From the NCBI GenBank assembly GCA_965656545.1, contig CBFHKZ010000006.1, positions 1 to 64,000 of the forward strand: 64,000 nt of DNA, written 5' to 3'. Source of the stretch: UBA7446 sp965656545 (GTDB lineage Bacteria; Bacteroidota; Bacteroidia; Flavobacteriales; Flavobacteriaceae). The notes under the pieces were generated by a model, which worked only from the letters and a program-made list of their open reading frames with translations, had not been told where the DNA came from and did no database searches. Positions 35,895 to 44,463 of this stretch are shown here, piece after piece (positions within the stretch are counted from its first letter, which is position 1; the number at the start of each line of letters is the position of its first letter). Made by a program: the position numbers and the translations under genes.

Positions 35895-37128
35895 GTTTTT
35901 ACGATTTGACTGGTATGCGTTAACCCTTTATCTGATGTTGGTGGGCATAGGTTTGGTCAATATATATTCTGCTGTATACGATGCCAACAACACGGCTATT
36001 GCTGCTGGATTTATGCAAAAACAGCTTATTTCTTTAGGGATCGGTTTAGTTTTGATTTTCTTATTCCAATTCATTGATATCAAGTTTTTTGAGCGGTATG
36101 CCAGTATCTTATTTCTGGTGTCAATCGTAAGTTTGTTGGGGCTTTGGGTATTTGGAACAGAAGTATCTGGCGCAAGGTCTTGGTATGCCATTGGCGGATT
36201 TAGCCTACAACCTTCAGAGTTTGCGAAAGTTGCCGTTGCACTTGCACTTGCCAAGCACTTAGGTGGTTTTAATACTCGTATAGATAGCGTAAAAGATTAT
36301 ACAGGCGCCTTTGTCATCATGGCCATTCCTGCCATATTGACGATACTCCAACCCGACCCTGGAACAGCCATAGTGCTTTTAAGCTTTTTCCTTGTACTCC
36401 ATGCCGAAGGACTTCCAGCCAACTTTCTTTATGTCATACTAGGTCTGTTTGGGCTATTTATACTCACGTTGCTTATTGGTGCCAATGCAACCCTATGGAC
36501 CGTTGGTGTTTTATCGTTGTTTGCCTATACCTACAGACGTTTGCGTAAGGCAAAAAAAGTGCTCAGACCCATACTATTAATAGGAGTCATGGGTGCTGCT
36601 TTTACGCTTTCTGTGTCCTATATTTTTGACAATGTGTTTGAACAACGACACAGAGATCGCTTTAATATTTTATTGGGAAAAGAAGTTGATATTAGGGGCG
36701 TGGGCTATAATATAAATCAGTCTCAAATAGCCATTGGTTCCGGCCGCGGATTGGGCAAAGGCTATCTACAAGGGACACAAACCAAAGGAGGATTTGTCCC
36801 AGAACAACAAACCGATTACATCTTCACAACTGTGGGTGAAGAATGGGGCTTTTTAGGCACGTCCTTGGTTTTGGGTCTTTTTATGATGCTTATGATGCAG
36901 ATTGTCAAAACAGCCTACAAACAAAAAACCACTTTTAGCCGGGTATTTTGCCTTGGTTTTGCTTGCATATTACTCATACACGTAGGCATTAACCTAGGCA
37001 TGGTGGTTGGCTTGGTGCCGACCATTGGTATTCCACTGCCGCTGATGAGCTACGGCGGATCTAGCCTGTTGGCTTTCAGTGTTTTTATGGGAATTTACTT
37101 ACGTGTGTATTATCAGAGAATACAATAA
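35887..37128 (+). CDS. rodA: Rod shape-determining protein RodA (SEDS glycosyltransferase)
   Basis: Peptidoglycan polymerase with about ten membrane helices, 413 residues. SEDS signatures are GARSWYAIGGFSLQPSEFAK, LQPDPGTAIVLL, and near the end the loop FTTVGEEWGF and PTIGIPLPLMSYGGSSLL. It is the last gene of the mre operon; the protease gene converges on it 13 bases later, with an AT-rich inverted repeat (AATAAAC/GTTTATT, 37124-37139) at the junction. Confidence 0.97.
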   Translation: MNKFLRFDWYALTLYLMLVGIGLVNIYSAVYDANNTAIAAGFMQKQLISLGIGLVLIFLFQFIDIKFFERYASILFLVSIVSLLGLWVFGTEVSGARSWYAIGGFSLQPSEFAKVAVALALAKHLGGFNTRIDSVKDYTGAFVIMAIPAILTILQPDPGTAIVLLSFFLVLHAEGLPANFLYVILGLFGLFILTLLIGANATLWTVGVLSLFAYTYRRLRKAKKVLRPILLIGVMGAAFTLSVSYIFDNVFEQRHRDRFNILLGKEVDIRGVGYNINQSQIAIGSGRGLGKGYLQGTQTKGGFVPEQQTDYIFTTVGEEWGFLGTSLVLGLFMMLMMQIVKTAYKQKTTFSRVFCLGFACILLIHVGINLGMVVGLVPTIGIPLPLMSYGGSSLLAFSVFMGIYLRVYYQRIQ

Positions 37129-37141
37129 ACTCGTTTATTAA

Positions 37142-39283
37142 TTAGCGCTGAAGGGCAAGCGGTTTTTTGCCAATAAAGCTCAAATCCAAGGCTTCTAAAA
37201 TCGAAACGGCCTCGTTAACATACATATCCTTATTCAAAGACTTTTGCCAACGCTTGCGCTTTTCAGCAAGCAGGGTGTCTGACTTCATTTTTGCCAACTC
37301 ATACGGAAGCGATTTAAATGTCAATGAATTGGTGTATTCGTTCAGTATTTCAAATTGATCTGCAAATGATTCGTCTTTAGCTATTTCATTCGAAAACAGT
37401 GTGTAGTTCAATGAAAAATCGTTCTTGTCTTGTTGCTGACGCACCCATTTGGCATTTTTGTCAATAAGCTGAAACAGGGTATCACTAGCTACACGAGCTG
37501 CGCTATCTTCAATAACCTGTTGATAGTTTTGATAACCATTCCATTTGCTAAATGATGCCGAAGCAATCTGATCCCACACCAAGGGATTTTCTTCGTCTTT
37601 TTCTCCAATATCAACATAAGCATATTGATCTGGTGCAACCACATCGCTGTAAACTCCTTCGAGCTGGGTGGATTTGCCTGTAATGCGATAGAACTTTTCA
37701 GTGGTAAATTTCAACGCACCCAAATCGCCATAAGTACTCTTAGAAACAAAACGATTGAGCTCTATAATATTCTGGACGGTTCCCTTGCCAAAAGTTTGCT
37801 TGCTGCCCAAAACAACAGCTCTCTCGTAGTCTTGCATGGCTGCTGCTAGGATTTCAGAAGCCGACGCCGAAAGTTCATTGACCATAATTACGAGTGGACC
37901 ATCCCAAAGTGTTTTGCCATCTCGGTCTTTTAAAACCTTATTCCCTGCATCACTTGTCTTAACCTGCACAACAGGTCCTTCATCAATAAAGAAACCGGCC
38001 ATATCCACTACCGTTTGCAGCGAACCTCCTCCATTATTTCGCAAATCAATAGCCAGGCCTTGAACCCCTTTTTGCTTGAGACGGATAATTTCTTGCTCCA
38101 TGTCCTTGGCAGCATTGCGTTCTTTATAATCTTTAAAATCAACATAGAACTTGGGCAAGTGTATCAGTCCAAACGTTCTACCTCCTTTTTGGATTAGTGA
38201 TGACTTCAAATAAGATTCTTCCAATTCTACCGTATCACGCTTTATGGCTACCTCCTCAATGGTGCCGTCAACGCGTTTTATGGTTAGGTAAACCGTGGTG
38301 TCCGCCGGCCCCTTGATAAGTTTAATGGCATCATCTAAACGCATGGACTGTACATCAACAGGGTCGCCCTCTTCTTGACGTACCATCATGATTTGGTCAC
38401 CAACTTCAATGGATTGGTCGCGCCAAATGGGCCCTCCTGAAATCACATCAACAATCTTGATGACTTGATTTCGCTTGGTAAGTCGAGCGCCAATACCTTC
38501 ATACTTTCCAGACATGGATGCGTCAAAGCGGTCTTTGTCGACTGGGGCGAAATAAACAGAATGTGGGTCAAACTGGGTTACAAAAGCGTTCAGATAGCTT
38601 CCAAACCAATCCTCTTCGCGCACGTCTTCCATCAAAGAAAAATAGTTTTCCATGTTTTCTTTGGTAATCTCTCGTGCTTCTTTTTCCAAAACCTCAAAAG
38701 TCTTGGGTACATAGCTTTCATCTTTTGCCGCCAGTTTTTCTTCCTCTTCTAATTTATTGTGTAAAATATTAAGGGTAGAAAGTTTAAGCTGCTTGCGCCA
38801 CTTTTCTGCTTTTGAGCGTAAATTACTTGGGTATTGCTGATTTTTATAATCCACATTTATCTCCTCCTTTTTATTAAAATCAAAAGGCTTCTCTAAAATC
38901 TCTAAATAGAATGACTTGGTTTCATTTCTGCGCTCCAAATAACGCGTATACACCAAATCGAAAAAATTAGTTTGCAAGGCTCTAAACTCGTCGTCCAATG
39001 CATATTTGTATCGATCAAATTGAGCAATATCTTTTTTTAGAAAATACCGTTTTTGACCGTCCAGCATTTCCAGAAAGGTTTCATATAAATCTTCTGAAAA
39101 GTCGTCGCTTATGTCCTTAGGATCGAAATGTCCGCGTTGCATAAAATATGCAATAAGCTCCATAAGAAGCTTGTCTTTTGAAGTGTCTTCAGAAAATTCG
39201 TGCGTTGTTGGAACATGGAAGCGCGTCCACGCCACAAGCATCAGGGCAGCAAAAAACAGGGGGATAAATAACTTTTTTTTCAT
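37142..39283 (-). CDS. Tail-specific carboxy-terminal protease (S41 family, Prc/Tsp type)
   Basis: Periplasmic protease of 713 residues that degrades or trims proteins from the C-terminus. A signal or anchor segment (LFIPLFFAALMLVAW) is followed by an N-terminal helical region, a PDZ domain (GIGARLTKRNQVIKIVDVISGGP), the S41 catalytic domain with the Ser in NELSASASEILAAAMQDY and the Lys in GSKQTFGKGTVQ, and a DUF3340-like C-terminal domain. The ATG at 39283 is used; the frame also runs to a TTG at 39301. It is transcribed away from surE. Confidence 0.94.
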   Translation of the reverse strand: MKKKLFIPLFFAALMLVAWTRFHVPTTHEFSEDTSKDKLLMELIAYFMQRGHFDPKDISDDFSEDLYETFLEMLDGQKRYFLKKDIAQFDRYKYALDDEFRALQTNFFDLVYTRYLERRNETKSFYLEILEKPFDFNKKEEINVDYKNQQYPSNLRSKAEKWRKQLKLSTLNILHNKLEEEEKLAAKDESYVPKTFEVLEKEAREITKENMENYFSLMEDVREEDWFGSYLNAFVTQFDPHSVYFAPVDKDRFDASMSGKYEGIGARLTKRNQVIKIVDVISGGPIWRDQSIEVGDQIMMVRQEEGDPVDVQSMRLDDAIKLIKGPADTTVYLTIKRVDGTIEEVAIKRDTVELEESYLKSSLIQKGGRTFGLIHLPKFYVDFKDYKERNAAKDMEQEIIRLKQKGVQGLAIDLRNNGGGSLQTVVDMAGFFIDEGPVVQVKTSDAGNKVLKDRDGKTLWDGPLVIMVNELSASASEILAAAMQDYERAVVLGSKQTFGKGTVQNIIELNRFVSKSTYGDLGALKFTTEKFYRITGKSTQLEGVYSDVVAPDQYAYVDIGEKDEENPLVWDQIASASFSKWNGYQNYQQVIEDSAARVASDTLFQLIDKNAKWVRQQQDKNDFSLNYTLFSNEIAKDESFADQFEILNEYTNSLTFKSLPYELAKMKSDTLLAEKRKRWQKSLNKDMYVNEAVSILEALDLSFIGKKPLALQR

Positions 39284-39411
39284 ATTTGTCTTTGGAAGCA
39301 AGGTTAAAAATACAGATTTTTTGTAACTTTTTTAACAACTATTCCATAACCGTGCCAAAAAAAGCAAATATGAAGCCGTCATTGCGTATTTTTATCATTC
39401 AAAACTAATGT

Positions 39412-40179
39412 ATGAAAAAGCCTTTAATTCTTGTAACAAACGACGATGGAATTAGCGCTCCAGGACTACGGAATCTTATTCAGGTGATGAACAGCATTGG
39501 TGATGTGGTGGTGGTGGCGCCTGACAGTCCACAATCTGGCATGGGTCATGCCATTACCATAAACAACACGCTGCGATGCAGTAAGGTTACCATAGACGAC
39601 GGGCCTCAGACAGAATATGCTTGCTCTGGCACACCCGCTGACTGTGTCAAAATGGGTGTGCATGAAATTCTAAAACGCAAGCCAGACCTCTGTGTTTCTG
39701 GCATCAATCACGGATCCAATTCGTCCATTAATGTCATCTACTCAGGAACCATGAGCGCTGCTGTTGAAGCGGGCATTGAAGGCATACCCGCCATTGGGTT
39801 TTCACTTTTAGATTATGCTTGGGATGCTGATTTTGAGCAACTAAAAACCTTTGTAAAACGCATTGCCCTGTCTGCCCTTACAAACGGAATTCCAGAGGGC
39901 GTGGTGCTAAATGTTAACCTGCCTAAATTAAAAGAAAAGGACATCAAAGGAATACGCATATGCAGACAAGCTATGGCATATTGGGTTGAAGAATTTGACA
40001 AAAGAGCAGATCCAACTGGTAAAGAATATTACTGGCTTACAGGAAAGTTTATCAACGAAGACAAGGGCGAAGACACCGACGAGTGGGCACTCGAAAACGG
40101 CTATGTAAGCGTTGTGCCGGTTCACTTTGACATGACAGCACATCACAGCATACAGAAATTAAATACATGGGATTTTTAA
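39412..40179 (+). CDS. surE: 5'/3'-nucleotidase SurE
   Basis: Metal-dependent nucleotidase of 255 residues, a survival protein in stationary phase. Motifs: ILVTNDDGISAPGLRNL at the N-terminus (metal-binding DD), APDSPQSGMGHAIT, ACSGTPADCVKMG, and SGINHGSNSSINVIYSGTMSAAVEA. The next gene's ATG overlaps its end by 13 bases. Confidence 0.97.
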   Translation: MKKPLILVTNDDGISAPGLRNLIQVMNSIGDVVVVAPDSPQSGMGHAITINNTLRCSKVTIDDGPQTEYACSGTPADCVKMGVHEILKRKPDLCVSGINHGSNSSINVIYSGTMSAAVEAGIEGIPAIGFSLLDYAWDADFEQLKTFVKRIALSALTNGIPEGVVLNVNLPKLKEKDIKGIRICRQAMAYWVEEFDKRADPTGKEYYWLTGKFINEDKGEDTDEWALENGYVSVVPVHFDMTAHHSIQKLNTWDF

Positions 40180-40433
40180 CAAAACAACTGCGTAGGGGGC
40201 TGCTGCTGGGGTTAGGATTGCCATTATTTATGCTTGGTATTGCATTGCTCAATCTAGATTTTGAACTTACGGAAGTAGAAAAATTTGCGGGCATCGCAAC
40301 ACTTTGTGCACTCCCCAATCTGTTGTTATTTTTTGGAGCTCTTCGAAAAAATAACGAAACTTTTGCATACGGAATCCTTGCTAGCTCCATCTTGTGGGCA
40401 TTGTTTACCTTTGGATTAAAGCTTTTTGGATGA
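40167..40433 (+). CDS. Small membrane protein between surE and lpxB
   Basis: An 88-residue protein with two to three hydrophobic segments (LLLGLGLPLFMLGIALLNL, FAGIATLCALPNLLLFFGAL, YGILASSILWALFTFGL). Function unknown. It overlaps surE at the start and lpxB at the end (ATGA-type), so it is certainly translated as part of the surE-lpxB operon if real. From memory, similar small genes sit at this place in other flavobacteria. Confidence 0.78.
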   Translation: MGFLTKQLRRGLLLGLGLPLFMLGIALLNLDFELTEVEKFAGIATLCALPNLLLFFGALRKNNETFAYGILASSILWALFTFGLKLFG

Positions 40434-41536
40434 AGTACTACATCATTGCCGGAGAAGCATCTGGTGATTTACATGCTGCCAACCTTATAAAATCGCTTAA
40501 GCAAGAAAATGCCAACACAAGCATTCGTGCTTGGGGTGGCGACCGCATGAAGGCCCAAGGTGCAACCATCGTAAAGCACTACCGCGACTTGGCTTTTATG
40601 GGTTTTTGGGAAGTCGCCAAAAACATCCGAACCATTTTCAAAAACATACGCTTTTGCAAAGAAGATATGTTGGCATTTCAACCAGACGCCATTATCCTTG
40701 TTGACTATCCCGGCTTTAACCTCCGCATCGCCAAATGGGCAAAGGCTCAAAAAATCCCTGTGCACTATTACATCAGCCCACAAGTTTGGGCATGGAAAGA
40801 AAACAGGGTTACGCTTATGAAAAAGGTAATTGACTATCTGTATGTCATCCTCCCTTTTGAAAAAACCTTTTTTGAAGACAAACACCAGCTGGCTGTTGAT
40901 TTTGTGGGGCATCCATTGTTAGATGAAATTGCGCAATTTGACGCAGGAAGTGCCGAAGCCTTTAGGGCAACACACAAACTCCCAAAAGACAAGCCCATAG
41001 TGGCTTTACTCCCTGGAAGCAGAGTGCAAGAAGTAAGCAAAATGGTGCGCATTATGTCAAATACAGCCAAAGACTTCCCCGATTATTGTTTTGTGATTGG
41101 AGCAGCACCGCACCTAGACGAAGTGCTCTTTGAAAACCTAGGCCTGCACATTGTCAAAAATGACACCTACAAATTATTGTCCCATGCCCATGCCGCTTTG
41201 GTTACCAGCGGAACAGCGACCTTAGAAACGGCATTGTTTGAGGTGCCACAAATTGTATGTTACAAAACCAGTGCCTTGAGCTACGCCATTGGAAAACAAG
41301 TTGTAAAACTGCCCTACATCTCACTTGTCAATTTAATTTTAGACCAGATGGCCGTGCCCGAACGCTTGCAACGCAATTGCAACGCAAAGCAGTTGTCTGT
41401 AGACTTATCCAAAATTTTGAATGGACCAGCACGAACAACCCAGCTTGAGACCTACAAGGTGCTTAAAACAAAACTGGGCGGAAGTGGCGCTAGTGATCAA
41501 ACAGCCAGACTAATTTCACAACGAACACATGCGTAA
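40430..41536 (+). CDS. lpxB: Lipid-A-disaccharide synthase LpxB
   Basis: Glycosyltransferase family 19 enzyme of 368 residues that joins UDP-2,3-diacylglucosamine to lipid X in lipid A synthesis, at the inner membrane's cytoplasmic face. Motifs: YYIIAGEASGDLHAANLI, FMGFWEVAKNI, LVDYPGFNLRIAK, YYISPQVWAWKENR, VDFVGHPLLDE, ALLPGSRVQEV and TSGTATLETAL. The ATG at 40430 overlaps the upstream stop; an in-frame ATG at 40394 would lie inside the previous gene. Confidence 0.97.
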   Translation: MKYYIIAGEASGDLHAANLIKSLKQENANTSIRAWGGDRMKAQGATIVKHYRDLAFMGFWEVAKNIRTIFKNIRFCKEDMLAFQPDAIILVDYPGFNLRIAKWAKAQKIPVHYYISPQVWAWKENRVTLMKKVIDYLYVILPFEKTFFEDKHQLAVDFVGHPLLDEIAQFDAGSAEAFRATHKLPKDKPIVALLPGSRVQEVSKMVRIMSNTAKDFPDYCFVIGAAPHLDEVLFENLGLHIVKNDTYKLLSHAHAALVTSGTATLETALFEVPQIVCYKTSALSYAIGKQVVKLPYISLVNLILDQMAVPERLQRNCNAKQLSVDLSKILNGPARTTQLETYKVLKTKLGGSGASDQTARLISQRTHA

Positions 41537-41990
41537 GCTACTTGTCTTGCTGTTGGTGTTGAGTGTGGCTTCATGTGGAAGCCTAAAGAAAGGTAGTAAA
41601 ATGAAACCCAGAGACGGGGTTGTTTACTACGCCAAAGGATATTTAGGCACTCCTTATGCTTTGGGTGGAAATACCAAAGGCGGTATTGATTGCTCGGGGC
41701 TTATTTACAATGCCTACCGCCAACAAGGCGTTAGAATACCCAGAACAGTTGATGCCTTGCGAAAAAAAGGCAAGCGCATATCTGTTGACCGAGCCAAAAA
41801 AGGAGATCTTATTTTTTTTAGGACTTCCAGAAAACGCAGGCTTACCCATGCTGGTATTGTGGTTGGCACAAAACGTGGGATTCCCCAATTCATTCACGCC
41901 TCCTCTTCACGAGGAGTTATCATCTCAACACTCGATAATACGTATTGGAAAAAAGCCTACGCCCAAACCCGAAGGTTGCTTAAAAAATAA
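41529..41990 (+). CDS. NlpC/P60 (C40) peptidase lipoprotein
   Basis: A 153-residue lipoprotein with lipobox VASC (Cys16) and a C40 cysteine-peptidase domain that cleaves peptidoglycan stem peptides. The nucleophile is Cys55 in GGIDCSGLIYNAY; the catalytic His is about 107 in LTHAGIVVG, with a second His at about 123 (FIHASSSRGV). It overlaps lpxB by 8 bases and precedes comEC by 20, in an envelope-related operon. Similar to Spr/MepS in size and layout. Confidence 0.93.
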   Translation: MRKLLVLLLVLSVASCGSLKKGSKMKPRDGVVYYAKGYLGTPYALGGNTKGGIDCSGLIYNAYRQQGVRIPRTVDALRKKGKRISVDRAKKGDLIFFRTSRKRRLTHAGIVVGTKRGIPQFIHASSSRGVIISTLDNTYWKKAYAQTRRLLKK

Positions 41991-42010
41991 ACTATTGCGT
42001 ACTTTGTAGT

Positions 42011-43930
42011 ATGCCTCATTCAAGTACACCCATTGCGCTCATCGGATCTGCCTTTGGCTTGGGGATACTTTTGCAAGAATATGTTCAACCTGATTTCGGC
42101 TATTTACATCTTATTGGCTTTGGCGTGGCACTTATTGTTTGCCACATAAAACGCTGGCATTTTCCTTACATGATAAGTATGTTTTGTTGCTTTTTGGTAT
42201 TGGGCAGCATGAGACTAAACCCCGTATTGCCAAAAACAAATACAACAGAAACAGTCCATGAGCTTGTTGTGACAAAAGCAGCAAATACCAACACATTTGG
42301 ACATCAATATATTGCAGCAACAACAAAGAAGGAACGTATCCTCCTTCAAACCAATCTTTCACAGCGCCTAACCGTTGGCGATCGTTTGTTGGTACAAGCT
42401 AAACTGACACCCATACAAGCGCCCAGGAACCCCATGGATTTTGATTTTAAAACCTATATGCTGCGAAAGGGCGTGGCAAGGAAAATCAGCTTAGATAAAA
42501 AACCATTTGTTGCCTTGTCGCCAAAAAAAAGCTTGAAACGTTGGGCGTATAAACTGCAACAACAACTGATAGCACAGCTAAAACAAACCCCGCTCAACCA
42601 AAACAACAAGGCATTGGTAATGGCATTGGTACTTGGGCATAAGGCCGAATTATCGGAGGAACGAGTAGTACAATACCAACGGGCTGGTGCCATGCACCTT
42701 TTGGCCATTTCTGGACTCCATATTGGTATTGTCCTTATGCTGTTGCGATTTTTTGTAAGACCGTTAAAAAGTTTAAGGTACGGCAAAGCGCTTGCGGCAT
42801 TGATACCGGTGCTGTTACTTTGGTGCTTTGTCCTTATCACAGGCGGATCCGCATCTGTAACAAGAGCGGTAACCATGTTTACGTTTTTGCAACTGGGTCT
42901 TGCGCTGGCGCGTAAAAATGCCGGTATTCAAGGGGTTTGGGTAAGTTTTGTCTTGCTGCTCTTTGTAAATCCGCGGTTTATTTTTGATGTGGGGTTTCAA
43001 TTGAGCTATACGGCTGTTTTTGGAATTGTTTGGATGATGCCACACTGGCAACGCCTATTTATAAAGCAACACAGAACTGTTCGTTACCTCGCCGACCTTT
43101 TTGGAGTAGGCATTATTGCCCAACTCGCTATTTTACCCTTAAGCCTTTACTACTTCAACCAATTTCCACTCCTTTTTTGGCTTAGCAATTTGGTGCTTGT
43201 GCCCCTACTGGGCTTTATCATCACGCTGGCAATTGCCGCTGTTGGCTTTAGTTTCTTTCCATCGGTCTATCCAGCATATGATTTCGCTAACCACATCTTT
43301 GATGCGCATCAAAATACCGTTGCGTGGATTGCCCAATGGGAACGCTTTTTTATTGAAAGCATCCCTTTCAGATCAATAGACGCTGTGCTTTTGGGCGTGG
43401 CTGTTGTTTGCCTGTTTGTTTTGCTGTCTCGTCCTACCCACAAAAAGATGTTGCTATTGGGTATGGTGTCTGTATTGTTTCACTCAAACCTCTTGGTGCA
43501 ATGGAAACCGCCACCTAAAGGCCTCATTGGGCATGTATATAAAAACAGCTTGTTGCTTACGACCGAAAATCGAATAGGCATGGCACATTACGACAAAAAA
43601 ACTGAGAAAATAGTGCAATTGGCGTCGCGGTTTCAATTAGACAATCGCCTTGACGGCATGCAGTTCCAACGACTACATAACAGCTATGAAGATTTACTTG
43701 TCATTGATAGCCTAGGTATTTACGAGGGAGTTCAACCACATAAAATAATCCTTTTGCGTCAAAATCCGAGCATTCATCTTGATGACCTAATTGAACAGTT
43801 GAAACCACAAATAATTATTGCTGACGGAAGCAATTACCCTTCATTTGTGGCGCGCTGGAAAGCTACTTGCGAAGCAAAAAATACAGCATTTCACAGCACT
43901 GCTACAGAGGGTAGTTATCCCTTAAACTGA
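42011..43930 (+). CDS. ComEC/Rec2 family DNA-uptake-type membrane protein
   Basis: A 639-residue multi-helix protein. The N-terminal part has two or three helices and an OB-like DUF4131 segment (VGDRLLVQAKLTPIQAPRNPMDFDFKTYM). The Competence domain follows (RAGAMHLLAISGLHIGIVLMLLRFF, GGSASVTRAVTMFTFLQLG, FDVGFQLSYTAVFGIV). The C-terminal region holds only a reduced form of the metallo-beta-lactamase domain; no HxHxDH metal motif is visible, though the final IIADGSNYPSFVARWK is typical of Bacteroidota homologues. Its role in transformation here is not shown. The end overlaps the convergent thioredoxin-like gene by 16 bases. Confidence 0.92.
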   Translation: MPHSSTPIALIGSAFGLGILLQEYVQPDFGYLHLIGFGVALIVCHIKRWHFPYMISMFCCFLVLGSMRLNPVLPKTNTTETVHELVVTKAANTNTFGHQYIAATTKKERILLQTNLSQRLTVGDRLLVQAKLTPIQAPRNPMDFDFKTYMLRKGVARKISLDKKPFVALSPKKSLKRWAYKLQQQLIAQLKQTPLNQNNKALVMALVLGHKAELSEERVVQYQRAGAMHLLAISGLHIGIVLMLLRFFVRPLKSLRYGKALAALIPVLLLWCFVLITGGSASVTRAVTMFTFLQLGLALARKNAGIQGVWVSFVLLLFVNPRFIFDVGFQLSYTAVFGIVWMMPHWQRLFIKQHRTVRYLADLFGVGIIAQLAILPLSLYYFNQFPLLFWLSNLVLVPLLGFIITLAIAAVGFSFFPSVYPAYDFANHIFDAHQNTVAWIAQWERFFIESIPFRSIDAVLLGVAVVCLFVLLSRPTHKKMLLLGMVSVLFHSNLLVQWKPPPKGLIGHVYKNSLLLTTENRIGMAHYDKKTEKIVQLASRFQLDNRLDGMQFQRLHNSYEDLLVIDSLGIYEGVQPHKIILLRQNPSIHLDDLIEQLKPQIIIADGSNYPSFVARWKATCEAKNTAFHSTATEGSYPLN

Positions 43931-44463
43931 CCCTTGAAATTTTTTATATAAGCTGTAAAGTCATCTTGAGACTTGATAGACTCGTACTCTTTGAGATGCA
44001 CCAATTTTAAGTAAATTTCTATTTGGGCTGGATTTAAATATCCAACTACGGGGGTGATGTAATTTCCCGTATCGTCGAAAAATACTAGGGTTGGATAACC
44101 GGAGACGCCTAAGTATCGCGTGAGGCTATGTGCGCTGTTACGGCTCTTCGCTCGCTGGGGATCATAATTTGGATTGTCATAGGCTTTGCCTTCAAAACGT
44201 ACCACTTCGTTGCCTTCGGCATTGAATTTTACGGGGTAAAAGTTGGCGTTTAGGTAGTCGCTAACGTCTTTATTGCCAAAGGTGTTTTTGTCCAATAACT
44301 TACAGGGGCCGCACCAAACGGTGTAGGCATCCACCATAATGGGTTTTGGGTCCACTTTTTGTGCTTCAAAAGCCTCTTCAAAGGTGTACCAATTGACCTG
44401 AGCGCTTAGGCTAAGGGAAAGGGTTAGTAGAAATAGGGCGGTTATACTTTTAATCAATTCCAT
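43915..44463 (-). CDS. Secreted thioredoxin-like protein
   Basis: A 182-residue periplasmic thioredoxin-fold protein. The signal peptide is ITALFLLTLSLSLSAQ; the active site is VWCGPCK with Cys51 and Cys54; YLGVSGYPTLVFFD carries the cis-proline. Likely a disulfide reductase or similar for exported proteins. Its ATG overlaps the end of the POT transporter gene by 14 bases, so the two are co-translated; it converges on comEC. Confidence 0.9.
   Translation of the reverse strand: MELIKSITALFLLTLSLSLSAQVNWYTFEEAFEAQKVDPKPIMVDAYTVWCGPCKLLDKNTFGNKDVSDYLNANFYPVKFNAEGNEVVRFEGKAYDNPNYDPQRAKSRNSAHSLTRYLGVSGYPTLVFFDDTGNYITPVVGYLNPAQIEIYLKLVHLKEYESIKSQDDFTAYIKNFKGQFKG

Noticed and set aside
39343..39357. 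Possible sigma-54 promoter for the tail-specific protease (TGGCACG on the minus strand)
   Set aside because: The -24 block is perfect, but the -12 GC at the required spacing is replaced by GA.
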